Of a DNA stretch of 14,827 nucleotides, positions 7,016-14,150 are shown one piece after another. How positions within the stretch are numbered: the stretch's first letter is position 1; every line of letters starts with the position of its first letter. Under the pieces are notes generated by a model. That model ran no database searches and was not told the origin of the DNA. It was given only the letters and a program-made list of their open reading frames with translations. Both the position numbers and the translations under genes were made by a program. Source of the stretch: UBA940 sp031548515 (GTDB lineage: Bacteria; Bacteroidota; Bacteroidia; Bacteroidales; Rikenellaceae); assembly GCA_031548515.1 (NCBI GenBank), contig JAVBRB010000046.1, positions 1-14,827 on the forward strand, read 5' to 3'.

Positions 7016-7047
7016 TTTGGTAAAAGTACCTATTTTTGTTAACTTTG
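7016..7047 (+). promoter_or_regulatory. Bacteroidetes-type promoter for the 5'-nucleotidase
   Basis: TTTG (7016-7019), a 20-bp spacer and TAACTTTG (7040-7047) match both consensus elements exactly. The expected start is around 7051-7054, leaving a leader of only about 20 nt before ATG 7073. Confidence 0.65.
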
Positions 7048-7053
7048 AACAAT
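7021..7053 (-). promoter_or_regulatory. Probable promoter for the nucleoside kinase
   Basis: On the minus strand ATTG (7050-7053) lies 21 bp upstream of TACTTTTA (7021-7028), which differs from TAnnTTTG at one base. It overlaps the plus-strand promoter for the 5'-nucleotidase almost entirely, so the two RNA polymerases cannot bind together. Confidence 0.4.
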
Positions 7054-7065
7054 AGTTAACAAAAA
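7033..7065. promoter_or_regulatory. 33-bp palindrome overlapping divergent promoters (candidate operator)
   Basis: TTTTTGTTAACT (7033-7044) and AGTTAACAAAAA (7054-7065) are perfect 12-bp inverted arms, with a further TTG/CAA inside the 9-bp centre. The palindrome covers the -7 box and start of the 5'-nucleotidase promoter and the -33 element of the kinase promoter. Because transcription should begin near its middle, it cannot form a full RNA hairpin, which favours binding by a dimeric regulator. No regulator gene is adjacent. Confidence 0.5.
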
Positions 7066-7072
7066 GGAGGCC

Positions 7073-8500
7073 ATGAAAAGGAATTTTTTATACAAATACG
7101 GGTTTATTGCCATTGCGGCGGTCGTACTTGCAGCTTGTGCGCCGCGTGAACAGAAAGTGGTGATAGTTGCCACCAACGACATGCATGCGGCGATAGACAA
7201 TTTCCCGCGGCTGGCAACCCTGGTAGAACAACTGCGGATAGAGAACGGCGGGCAGGTACTGCTCGTCGACGCGGGGGACCGCTGGACCGGCAATCCTTTC
7301 GTGGATCTTGCCGATAAGCCCTTGTCGCCCATCGTCGAACTTATGAACGAACTGGGCTACGACCTGGGCACGCTTGGCAACCATGAATTCGACTGGGGGC
7401 AACCCATTCTCGAACAGCGAATCCGTGAAATGGATTTTCCCGTCATATGCGCGAACATCGAAGTCGGTGCCGGGGCGCATCTGAGTTATATTCCGCCATA
7501 TGCTTTTATCGAAATGAATGGCATCAGGTTCGCTTTTCTGGGCCTCGTGACCAATTTCACACTGTTCGGCCGGCCGGAAGGCAAAGCCGAAAATTTCGAA
7601 GGGCTTACATTTCCCGACGTCTACGCTACCGCAGAGAAATACGCCTGGCTGAAGGACAGCTGCGACGTTTTCGTGGGGCTGACCCACATAGGCGACGACG
7701 CCGACACGCTCTTGGCGCACCGCCTGCCCTCCCTCGACCTGATAATAGGCGGACATTCTCACTCCGTGGTCAAAAAACCCGAACGGATAGGCAATACCAT
7801 TGTCACACAGGCCGGAAGCAAACTGCGCTACGCCGGGGTGACCACCGTCACGAAAAGCAAAAAGGGAATAACCGTCGAAAACCATCTGGTGGCGCTCGAC
7901 ACCATTCCCCCGATGCAGTATTTCGAAGAGACGGTGAAACGCTACAACGCCAATGCCGAACTGACGGCACCCATAGGAGAAACATCAGCCCCGTTCGATA
8001 AGGACGGCATAGTGAATATGATGACTGACGCCGTACGCGAAAAGACCGGCGCCGACGTCGCGCTATACCACATAGGTGGTGTCCGCATCGACTCCCTGGA
8101 CGGCGGGATCAGCACGGCCTCCCTTTTCAGTCTGGAGCCGTTCATGAGCGAAGTCTATATTCTGCGTATGACTCCCGGACAGATCAAGGGACTGATCATA
8201 AACAAATTCAACGATACGATCAACCCCAAGGAGTCGCATGGGCCCGACCTGTTCCCCTCCGGATTCACTTATACGATCATCACTGACGAAGCGGGAGAGG
8301 CCGTCGATGTGAAATTCGGGCAACCGGAAAAAAGCATATATATAATAGCGATACCTGACTACATGTACAAGAACTACAAATTCGACCGTTCCGGAGAAGC
8401 GCGCGAAACGGGATTCATGGTAACCGATATCCTGAAAGATTATATCGTGAAGAACTCTCCAATACAGCCGGATAACATAAGAAGGATCAGGATCAATTGA
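7073..8500 (+). CDS. Lipoprotein 5'-nucleotidase / metallophosphoesterase (UshA-like, two domains)
   Basis: A 475-residue exported enzyme predicted to remove phosphate from nucleotides outside the cytoplasm. A type II signal peptide ends in the lipobox LAAC (C22), so it is likely anchored in a membrane. The N-terminal metallophosphatase domain carries the metal ligands: TNDMH (D36, H38), DAGDRW, GNHEFDWG, LTHIGDDAD and GGHSH. A C-terminal 5'-nucleotidase domain follows (from ~300), with HIGGVR at 333-338 where the family usually has NGGGIR, then LFSLEPF. Many Bacteroidales encode these two domains as separate genes; here they are joined. The start is fixed by the signal peptide. AAGGAGG lies only 2 nt before the ATG. 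A promoter and palindrome are shared with the divergent nucleoside kinase. No terminator is visible behind the stop. Confidence 0.9.
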   Translation: MKRNFLYKYGFIAIAAVVLAACAPREQKVVIVATNDMHAAIDNFPRLATLVEQLRIENGGQVLLVDAGDRWTGNPFVDLADKPLSPIVELMNELGYDLGTLGNHEFDWGQPILEQRIREMDFPVICANIEVGAGAHLSYIPPYAFIEMNGIRFAFLGLVTNFTLFGRPEGKAENFEGLTFPDVYATAEKYAWLKDSCDVFVGLTHIGDDADTLLAHRLPSLDLIIGGHSHSVVKKPERIGNTIVTQAGSKLRYAGVTTVTKSKKGITVENHLVALDTIPPMQYFEETVKRYNANAELTAPIGETSAPFDKDGIVNMMTDAVREKTGADVALYHIGGVRIDSLDGGISTASLFSLEPFMSEVYILRMTPGQIKGLIINKFNDTINPKESHGPDLFPSGFTYTIITDEAGEAVDVKFGQPEKSIYIIAIPDYMYKNYKFDRSGEARETGFMVTDILKDYIVKNSPIQPDNIRRIRIN

Positions 8501-8518
8501 CGCCGGGCAATGAAAAAA

Positions 8519-8663
8519 ATGGTTAATGGAAAATGGTTAATGATTTTGTATATATATTGTATATACGAATTTTTGTGCGTATCTTTGCACTCCAATTTTG
8601 CCTGTTCGCGCTTGAAACGCGAAGGGACGGTGGAAACAAAATTCACCGTTAATCATTAACCAT
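8519..8663. repeat. ATGGTTAATG words flanking the rpsA promoter
   Basis: ATGGTTAATG occurs directly twice (8519-8528, 8533-8542) and inverted once as CATTAACCAT (8654-8663). The longer inverted pair 8532-8545 / 8651-8664 is perfect over 14 bp. The copies bracket the promoter, so only the last would be transcribed. This resembles low-complexity spacer words frequent in Bacteroidales. Confidence 0.5.
8556..8587 (+). promoter_or_regulatory. Bacteroidetes-type promoter for rpsA
   Basis: ATTG (8556-8559), a 20-bp spacer and TATCTTTG (8580-8587) fit the Bacteroidetes consensus. The predicted start near 8594 gives a leader of about 100 nt, long for this phylum, holding three hairpins. Confidence 0.6.
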
Positions 8664-8682
8664 TAATCGGCGATTGCATCGC
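8605..8682 (+). promoter_or_regulatory. rpsA 5' leader with three hairpins (candidate autoregulatory site)
   Basis: In the predicted leader TTCGCG/CGCGAA (8605-8610, 8618-8623) is followed by ACGGTG-AA/TTCACCGT (8627-8635, 8642-8649, one bulged G). Last comes GCGAT/ATCGC (8670-8674, 8678-8682), ending 10 nt before the ATG. In E. coli, S1 represses its own translation through a three-hairpin leader; the likeness here is in layout only and is an inference. Confidence 0.4.
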
Positions 8683-8692
8683 ACAGTAACAA

Positions 8693-10618
8693 ATGTCAGA
8701 AAACAAAAACCAGGCTGTCAGCAACGATAATTTCGACTGGAACGCCTACGAGAACGACCTCGATCTCTACACCAAATCCAAGGAAGAAATCGCGAAAGAG
8801 TATGATGAAACCCTCTCCAACGTCGTCGAAGGCGAAGTTGTCGAAGGTACCGTCATCGGCCTTAACAAACGCGAAGTGGTCGTCAACATCGGCTACAAAT
8901 CGGAGGGAATCATCCCCATCACCGAATTCCGCTACAACCCCGAACTCGCCGTGGGCGAAAAGGTCGAGGTGTTCGTCGAAAGCGCCGAGAACAAAAAAGG
9001 CCAGCTGATCCTTTCGCACAAGAAGGCGCGCCAGCTCAAGAGCTGGGACCGCGTCAACCAGGCCATGGACAACGACGAGATCATCAAGGGCTACATCAAG
9101 TGCCGCACCAAGGGCGGTATGATCGTGGATGTATTCGGCATCGAAGCGTTCCTCCCCGGATCGCAGATCGACGTCAAGCCTATCCGCGACTACGATATCT
9201 ACGTCGACAAGACCATGGAATTCAAGGTCGTAAAGATCAATCAGGAGTACCGCAACGTGGTCGTTTCGCACAAGGCGCTCATCGAAGCCGAACTCGAACA
9301 GCAGAAGAAGGAAATCATCTCGAAACTCGAAAAAGGACAGATACTGGAAGGTACCGTCAAGAATATCACCTCCTACGGCGTATTCATCGACCTGGGCGGC
9401 GTGGACGGCCTGATCCATATAACCGACCTCTCGTGGGGCCGCGTAAACCATCCCGAAGAGATAGTCCAGCTCGACCAAAAACTCAACGTCGTTATCCTCG
9501 ACTTCGACCAGGACAAAAAACGCATCGCACTGGGCCTCAAACAGTTGTCTGCCCATCCGTGGGATGCCCTGAGCAAAGATCTCAAGGTTGGCGATAAGAT
9601 CAAGGGTAAAGTCGTCGTTATGGCAGACTACGGCGCGTTCGTGGAAGTCGCTCCCGGCATCGAGGGCTTGATCCACGTTTCGGAAATGAGCTGGAGCCAG
9701 CACCTGCGTTCTGCGCAGGACTTCATGAAAGTCGGCGACGAAGTGGAAGCCGTCATACTTACCCTGGATTACGACGACCGCAAAATGTCGCTCGGAACCA
9801 AACAACTCGCACAGGATCCATGGGACGGTATCGAAACCCGCTACCCGATCGGAAGCGTCCACACCGCAAAGGTGCGTAACTTCACTAATTTCGGCGTATT
9901 CGTCGAGATCGAAGAGGGCATTGACGGCCTGATCCACATCAGCGACCTGAGCTGGACCAAGAAGATCAAGCACCCGGCGGAATTCACCCAGATAGGTGCC
10001 GACATCGATGTCGTCGTTCTTGAAATAGACAAGGAAAACCGCCGCCTGAGCCTCGGCCACAAGCAGCTGGAAGAAAATCCCTGGAACAAGTTCGAGAACA
10101 TATTCACTGTCGACAGCGTTCACGAAGGTACGATTACCGAAATGAACGAAAAGGGAGCAGTCGTATCACTTGGCGAAGAAGTGGAGGGTTTCGCACCCGC
10201 ACGCCAACTCACCAAAGAAGACGGTTCTACCCCGAAAGTCGGAGACAAGCTGCCATTCAAGGTTACCGAATTCTCGAAGGCCACCAAACGCATCATCCTG
10301 TCGCACGTCCGCACATACGAAGAAGCGAAACGCGCCCAGGAAAGCGCTGTAAAGGCGGAACGCAAAGCCGAATCCGACGAAACCAAATCTTCGGTCAAGA
10401 AAGTGAACGCATCGGTTGAAAAGACCACTCTCGGAGACCTTTCGGCACTTGCGGAACTGAAGGCCAATATGGAAGAAGCAGAAGCCACCAAACCGGCTAA
10501 AAAAGCTCCCGCCAAAAAAGCCGTTGCTGAAGAGGTCGAAGCCGAAGCCGAAGCCAAGCCTGCGAAGAAAGCTCCGGCCAAGAAAGCATCTGTAAAGGAA
10601 GAAGAGAAAACTGAATAA
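8693..10618 (+). CDS. rpsA: 30S ribosomal protein S1
   Basis: A 641-residue six-repeat S1 protein, which binds mRNA and brings it to the 30S subunit. S1 (OB-fold) repeats lie at about 45-111, 128-196, 214-285, 299-372, 385-459 and 472-541. Repeats 3-5 have the classic GVFIDLGGVDGLIHITDLSW pattern; repeats 1, 2 and 6 are more divergent, as in other S1 proteins. Repeats 3 to 6 are joined by tryptophan-containing linkers (HPWDAL, DPWDGI, NPWNKF). The tail, 542-641, is charged and low-complexity and carries KPAKKAPAKKA twice (600-610, 622-632), an H1-like basic motif. Codon use is strongly biased, as expected for a highly expressed gene. It has its own promoter and a structured ~100-nt leader. 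rnz follows after 25 nt, and the first good terminator lies inside rnz. Confidence 0.96.
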   Translation: MSENKNQAVSNDNFDWNAYENDLDLYTKSKEEIAKEYDETLSNVVEGEVVEGTVIGLNKREVVVNIGYKSEGIIPITEFRYNPELAVGEKVEVFVESAENKKGQLILSHKKARQLKSWDRVNQAMDNDEIIKGYIKCRTKGGMIVDVFGIEAFLPGSQIDVKPIRDYDIYVDKTMEFKVVKINQEYRNVVVSHKALIEAELEQQKKEIISKLEKGQILEGTVKNITSYGVFIDLGGVDGLIHITDLSWGRVNHPEEIVQLDQKLNVVILDFDQDKKRIALGLKQLSAHPWDALSKDLKVGDKIKGKVVVMADYGAFVEVAPGIEGLIHVSEMSWSQHLRSAQDFMKVGDEVEAVILTLDYDDRKMSLGTKQLAQDPWDGIETRYPIGSVHTAKVRNFTNFGVFVEIEEGIDGLIHISDLSWTKKIKHPAEFTQIGADIDVVVLEIDKENRRLSLGHKQLEENPWNKFENIFTVDSVHEGTITEMNEKGAVVSLGEEVEGFAPARQLTKEDGSTPKVGDKLPFKVTEFSKATKRIILSHVRTYEEAKRAQESAVKAERKAESDETKSSVKKVNASVEKTTLGDLSALAELKANMEEAEATKPAKKAPAKKAVAEEVEAEAEAKPAKKAPAKKASVKEEEKTE

Positions 10619-10643
10619 TTTTTTGCCATAATTCCGTGCCTGG

Positions 10644-11573
10644 ATGCGATTCGAAGTTACCATATTAGGCAACAGTTCGGCGTCTCCAACGGCATACAGA
10701 CACCACTCTGCTCACGTACTAAATGTGCGTGAGCAGTTTTTTTTAGTGGACTGCGGCGAGGGGACACAGTCCCGCCTGATGCGGGCAGGGGTGTCGCCCA
10801 TGAAGATCAATTCCGTGTTCGTCAGCCACATCCACGGCGACCATATCTACGGCCTGATGCCTTTCATCTCGAGCCTGGGGTTGATGGGCAAACAAACGCC
10901 GCTGAAGATATTCGGTCCTGCGGAACTCGGTCGGATGCTCGACTTCTTCCAGAACGATTTCGGCCATCCTGTCGATTTCGAAATACAGTTCATCCCGGTC
11001 GACACCACCAAAAACCTGCTTATCTATGAGAACAAGTCGATGGAAGTATGGTCCATTCCGCTCCGACACCGCGTGCCGACAACAGGCTATCTGTTCCGCG
11101 AAAAGAAGGACGCTCCCAACGTCTGTAAGGAGGCTATCGAACGGTACGATCTGGGCATCGCGCAGATAGTCGCCGCAAAAAAGGGCGAGGACATCTCACT
11201 GGAGGACGGCCGTGTGATTCCGAACCGCGAACTGACGTTCTACGCCTGCACGCCGCGTAGCTACGCCTATTGTAGTGACACTCAGCCGTCTGGCAAGGTC
11301 GTTTCGATAGTACGGGGCGTGGACCTGCTGTACCACGAGGCGACGTTCTCGGATACGGACAAGCGCATGGCAAAGGAGACGGGCCACTCGACCGCCGCAC
11401 AGGCCGCGCAGGCCGCTCTCGGAGCCGGAGCGGGTAAACTCATCATCGGGCATTTTTCGTCGCGCTACAAAGACCTCACGGAACTGCAGGACGAAGCGCG
11501 CCTGACATTCCCCGAAACATATCTTGCAGAAGAGGGCAAGACATTCTCGATCCCGCTGAAGAAGAATGGCTAA
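10644..11573 (+). CDS. rnz: Ribonuclease Z (tRNA 3' endonuclease)
   Basis: A 309-residue zinc metallo-beta-lactamase-fold endonuclease of the short RNase Z class, which cuts tRNA precursors 3' of the discriminator base. Seen in the sequence: the N-terminal MRFEVTILGNSSASPT start, VDCGEGTQ (35-42), the zinc motif HIHGDH (62-67), and the late family motif HEATF...KETGHSTAAQAAQAA, followed by GHFSSRY. Length is normal for the bacterial enzyme. It lies 25 nt behind rpsA without a clear promoter of its own and shares 8 nt with the next gene (ATGGCTAA), so the two are probably translationally coupled. Codons 23-34 contain a complete intrinsic-terminator structure (10708-10744). This predicts that much of the rpsA transcript stops there and rnz is made at a lower level. 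Confidence 0.93.
   Translation: MRFEVTILGNSSASPTAYRHHSAHVLNVREQFFLVDCGEGTQSRLMRAGVSPMKINSVFVSHIHGDHIYGLMPFISSLGLMGKQTPLKIFGPAELGRMLDFFQNDFGHPVDFEIQFIPVDTTKNLLIYENKSMEVWSIPLRHRVPTTGYLFREKKDAPNVCKEAIERYDLGIAQIVAAKKGEDISLEDGRVIPNRELTFYACTPRSYAYCSDTQPSGKVVSIVRGVDLLYHEATFSDTDKRMAKETGHSTAAQAAQAALGAGAGKLIIGHFSSRYKDLTELQDEARLTFPETYLAEEGKTFSIPLKKNG
10708..10744 (+). terminator. Intrinsic terminator/attenuator inside the rnz coding region
   Basis: CTGCTCACG (10708-10716) pairs perfectly with CGTGAGCAG (10728-10736). The inner TAC/GTG adds three more pairs (one U-G), leaving a 5-nt loop, and eight T (10737-10744) follow at once. It encodes residues 22-34 of RNase Z, about 120 nt past the rpsA stop. The T-run uses TTT TTT TTA for Phe-Phe-Leu, whereas nearly all other Phe codons of rnz are TTC. 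It may serve as the rpsA terminator. Confidence 0.6.
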
Positions 11574-12210
11574 GCGGTATTACAGAAAGTTGGCGCATTT
11601 TCCGGAGGGCACGGACCGTCTAGAGGCTCAAGTGTGCCTGCCGATAGACGAACAGCAACTCGAAAGCCTGCTCGATTACAGTTTCTACAGCGGCGACATG
11701 AAACCCACGGTCGGATACCTTATATTAAAGCACGGTCTGTGGGAAGAGGCAATGGACATCGGACGGTACGGGGAGCAGAAGATAGCTTTCCGCGCAACGT
11801 GGGCTCTGGAATGGGCCTACGAACAGAGTTCTCCGGACGAGCTTCCGGAATGGTTCGCCGACCGGATGCTCGACGATTTCGCGGCCTCGGACAACGGCAG
11901 CCTGCACCGCGTCTACGCAAAAATGCTGTGCGATCAGATACGGTTCGGGGATTACCGTCCTACCGGCCCGCAGGCTGAGCGTATGGCGGAAAAATGTTTC
12001 GATCTGGCAATAGACCCACAGACGAAAACGGCGGTCGCATTCTGGTGTCTGGAAATATTGTCGGAACTTGCTCCACGAGTGGACTGGGTGGCGGAAGAAC
12101 TCGACGGGACCGTTCTAAGGATATCAGAAAACCCCGACTGTTCACCCGGAATGGCCGCCGCCTGCCGGCGGCAAAGGCCGCGGCGGTTTGTTGAGGACCC
12201 ATCTATTTAA
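11566..12210 (+). CDS. Uncharacterised helical (HEAT-like) protein coupled to rnz
   Basis: A 214-residue soluble protein I do not recognise by name. It has no signal peptide or membrane segment. It appears almost wholly alpha-helical, with repeated helix pairs in which Leu/Ala/Trp positions recur (LESLLDYSFYSGD, LWEEAMDIGRYGEQKIAFRATWALEWAYEQ, TAVAFWCLEILSEL). This looks like a short HEAT or armadillo-type scaffold, which would suggest protein or nucleic-acid binding; that is an inference. The last ~15 residues (CRRQRPRRF...) are arginine-rich and are encoded by a GC-rich hairpin (12154-12172), so the true C-terminus may differ from homologues. The start ATG overlaps the rnz stop by 8 nt, so it belongs to the rpsA-rnz transcript and may work with RNase Z. 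Confidence 0.75.
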   Translation: MAKRYYRKLAHFPEGTDRLEAQVCLPIDEQQLESLLDYSFYSGDMKPTVGYLILKHGLWEEAMDIGRYGEQKIAFRATWALEWAYEQSSPDELPEWFADRMLDDFAASDNGSLHRVYAKMLCDQIRFGDYRPTGPQAERMAEKCFDLAIDPQTKTAVAFWCLEILSELAPRVDWVAEELDGTVLRISENPDCSPGMAAACRRQRPRRFVEDPSI

Positions 12211-12285
12211 TCAGAAAATCACAACACAACACCACCGTAATTTCAAAGAAGTAAAATGAGGGATCTCAACCGATATCTGTAAAAA

Positions 12286-12918
12286 ATGAAATATAGCAAA
12301 CACCTGTACGGCATCATTCTATCGGCACTGCTTCTGGCGCCGCCAGTTGTAAAGGCACAATCAGAAGAAGCCGTCGGCCGGCAACCGAAATATTTTCCGC
12401 TGGGCATTTCGGTTTTCAACGAATCGATCAGCATTCCGGGAACGAAATTCATAGCCACTCCTATACATCCGGGCATTCAGGTGGGCACGGAATTCAAATG
12501 GAACCGCAGTTTTGAGAACCATCTCTACCAGACGGCCAATCTCGGTTATTTTTTTCATAACCATCTTTTCCAGGCAATCCTCGCCTCAAGTGAACTCGGA
12601 TACGATTACAGGTTCAAGTTCGGGCTGAGCCTGAAAACACGCTTCGGCGTCGGCTACATGTTCGCAATGCCCACACAGCATGTGTATGTATTCGAAGACG
12701 GAGCATACCGCGAATCCGGAAACGGAGCAATGTCGAAATTCCAGGCGACACTCTCCATCGGCGCGGGATACCGTTTCAAACCGTCGGCGGCGTACTCGCC
12801 GGAAGTGTTCATACTCTACCAGGCTGGGGCCATAGTGCCGTTCTCAGCCGGCTTCATCCCGGCCATCACGCAGACAAACGTTCACATAGGAGTAACGATA
12901 CCGATACGCATACGATGA
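12286..12918 (+). CDS. Putative outer-membrane beta-barrel protein
   Basis: A 210-residue exported protein. A type I signal peptide covers residues 1-24 (hydrophobic IILSALLLAPPVV, cleavage after VKA before QSEE). The mature part has alternating polar and hydrophobic short strands rich in Gly and aromatics (LGYFFHNHLFQ, LGYDYRFKFGLSLKTRFGVGYMF, LSIGAGYRF, NVHIGVTIPIRIR), ending in a strand with a basic terminal residue. This pattern suits a small 8-10-strand outer-membrane barrel. No specific family or ligand can be named. It begins 75 nt after the previous gene, without a clear promoter match. It overlaps the following serine hydrolase gene by ATGA, so the two form one translational unit. 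Confidence 0.75.
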   Translation: MKYSKHLYGIILSALLLAPPVVKAQSEEAVGRQPKYFPLGISVFNESISIPGTKFIATPIHPGIQVGTEFKWNRSFENHLYQTANLGYFFHNHLFQAILASSELGYDYRFKFGLSLKTRFGVGYMFAMPTQHVYVFEDGAYRESGNGAMSKFQATLSIGAGYRFKPSAAYSPEVFILYQAGAIVPFSAGFIPAITQTNVHIGVTIPIRIR

Positions 12919-14093
12919 AAAAGCTGATATATATAGCACTGGCGACTGCGGTTGCACTGGCCGGTTGCGCCGAGGACAAGCCCGTAGAAATGAACACCGA
13001 ATACACTTACGACTTCGACGATTCGGCATCGAATCCACATAACGCGGAGTATTCGCAGTTGGTGGCCGACATGGTCGATGCCGGAGTTCCCGGAGTAATG
13101 ATGGCGATATATACCCCTGCCGACGGGCTATGGCTCGGCGCGGGTGGATATTCGAGCCTGAAAACCAGAACGCCCATGCTGTCCAACGACGTGACGCGCG
13201 TGGGAAGTACCGTGAAAATGTTTACGGCCGTGACGGTGATGCAGCTCGCCGAAGAAGGAAAGGTCGACCTCGACGCCAGGATCTCGGAATACTTGCCGGA
13301 AGACATCCTGCATAAGATCGATAACGCGGACAAGGCCACCGTCAGGCAGCTGCTACAGCATAATTCAGGGATATTCAACTACATACAGGCGCTTACATTC
13401 CAGACTGCGTCGATCAACGATCTCGTCAAAGAGTGGTATCCCGACGAACTTCTCGATTACGCCCGGGGTAAAAAGGCGTACTTCGCCACCGGGAAGGATT
13501 GCCGCTACTCCAACACCGGATACGTGCTGCTCGGAGAGATCATATCCCGGGTGTGCGGCAGGCCGTTCTACGAAGAGTTCGAAGAGCGGATAATCATTCC
13601 TCTCGGACTGAATGAAACACAGTTCGCATCCACTGATCCTATCCCCGATAAACTTGTTCGCGGATATGTCGATTTTTTCAGCAACATGAAACTGATGGAG
13701 AGCACATATTACAGCGGTTGGGATTACCACACGGCCGACGGGGGCCTGCTGTCAAATCCCTACAACCTCGTGTTGTTTATGAGAGGGGTGTTCGAAGGCG
13801 GTCTGGTTTCAGCAGGGAGCCTCGGCGAAATGCTCGACTGGCAGTTCCCGAAAGAGAACGACCCGGCATTCTTCAGGATGGGATACGGTCTGGGCGTATT
13901 CCGCTACGAAACCGACAATGGCTACTGGTACGGACACAGCGGCGACGCGATAGGTTATTACGCCACGATGATGTACCATCCAGGCAGTGGCTCGGCCGTC
14001 TCATGGGCCGTCAACGGCAACTACGGCAAACTCGACCGGTACCAATCCTCAAAAGAGGTGATGCAGAATATATTCGATACCGTAGTGAATTGA
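12915..14093 (+). CDS. Serine hydrolase lipoprotein, beta-lactamase class C / DD-peptidase fold
   Basis: A 392-residue exported enzyme of the beta-lactamase-related (PF00144) family. The lipobox LAGC (C18) marks it as a lipoprotein. The catalytic motifs are in order and correctly spaced: S98-T-V-K101 (nucleophile Ser and general base Lys in VGSTVKMFTA), Y198-S-N200 (CRYSNTGYVLLGEII) and H341-S-G343 (GHSGDAIGYYA) in place of KTG. The HSG form is common in esterases, D-aminopeptidases and penicillin-binding-like hydrolases of this family, so resistance to beta-lactams is not implied. The likely substrate is a peptide or ester in the envelope. The start overlaps the stop of the barrel gene (ATGA). 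A symmetrical terminator follows 23 nt after the stop. Confidence 0.88.
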   Translation: MKKLIYIALATAVALAGCAEDKPVEMNTEYTYDFDDSASNPHNAEYSQLVADMVDAGVPGVMMAIYTPADGLWLGAGGYSSLKTRTPMLSNDVTRVGSTVKMFTAVTVMQLAEEGKVDLDARISEYLPEDILHKIDNADKATVRQLLQHNSGIFNYIQALTFQTASINDLVKEWYPDELLDYARGKKAYFATGKDCRYSNTGYVLLGEIISRVCGRPFYEEFEERIIIPLGLNETQFASTDPIPDKLVRGYVDFFSNMKLMESTYYSGWDYHTADGGLLSNPYNLVLFMRGVFEGGLVSAGSLGEMLDWQFPKENDPAFFRMGYGLGVFRYETDNGYWYGHSGDAIGYYATMMYHPGSGSAVSWAVNGNYGKLDRYQSSKEVMQNIFDTVVN

Positions 14094-14115
14094 ACATCGC
14101 CCTACTGCAAAATAC

Positions 14116-14150
14116 AAACAAAAAGCTGCTCTGAGAGCAGCTTTTTGTTT
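14116..14150. terminator. Bidirectional intrinsic terminator between convergent genes
   Basis: Perfect 16-bp inverted arms (14116-14131 and 14135-14150, with core GCTGCTC/GAGCAGC) enclose a 3-nt loop TGA. A-rich on the left and T-rich on the right, it can end transcripts from both directions: the serine hydrolase on plus and the helicase on minus, whose TAA stop starts within its edge. Confidence 0.9.

Noticed and set aside
8696..10123. 475-codon open frame opposite rpsA
   Set aside because: Shadow of strongly biased rpsA codons; its translation is repetitive Asp/Val/Phe, mirroring the S1 repeats.
10737..10744. Programmed frameshift at T8 in rnz
   Set aside because: The zero frame encodes the full conserved RNase Z, and no alternative frame product is evident; a terminator U-tract explains the run better.
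12915..14093. Beta-lactamase resistance gene
   Set aside because: Only the shared fold and Ser-Lys/Tyr/HSG motifs are seen; the third motif and lipoprotein context fit a general serine hydrolase.
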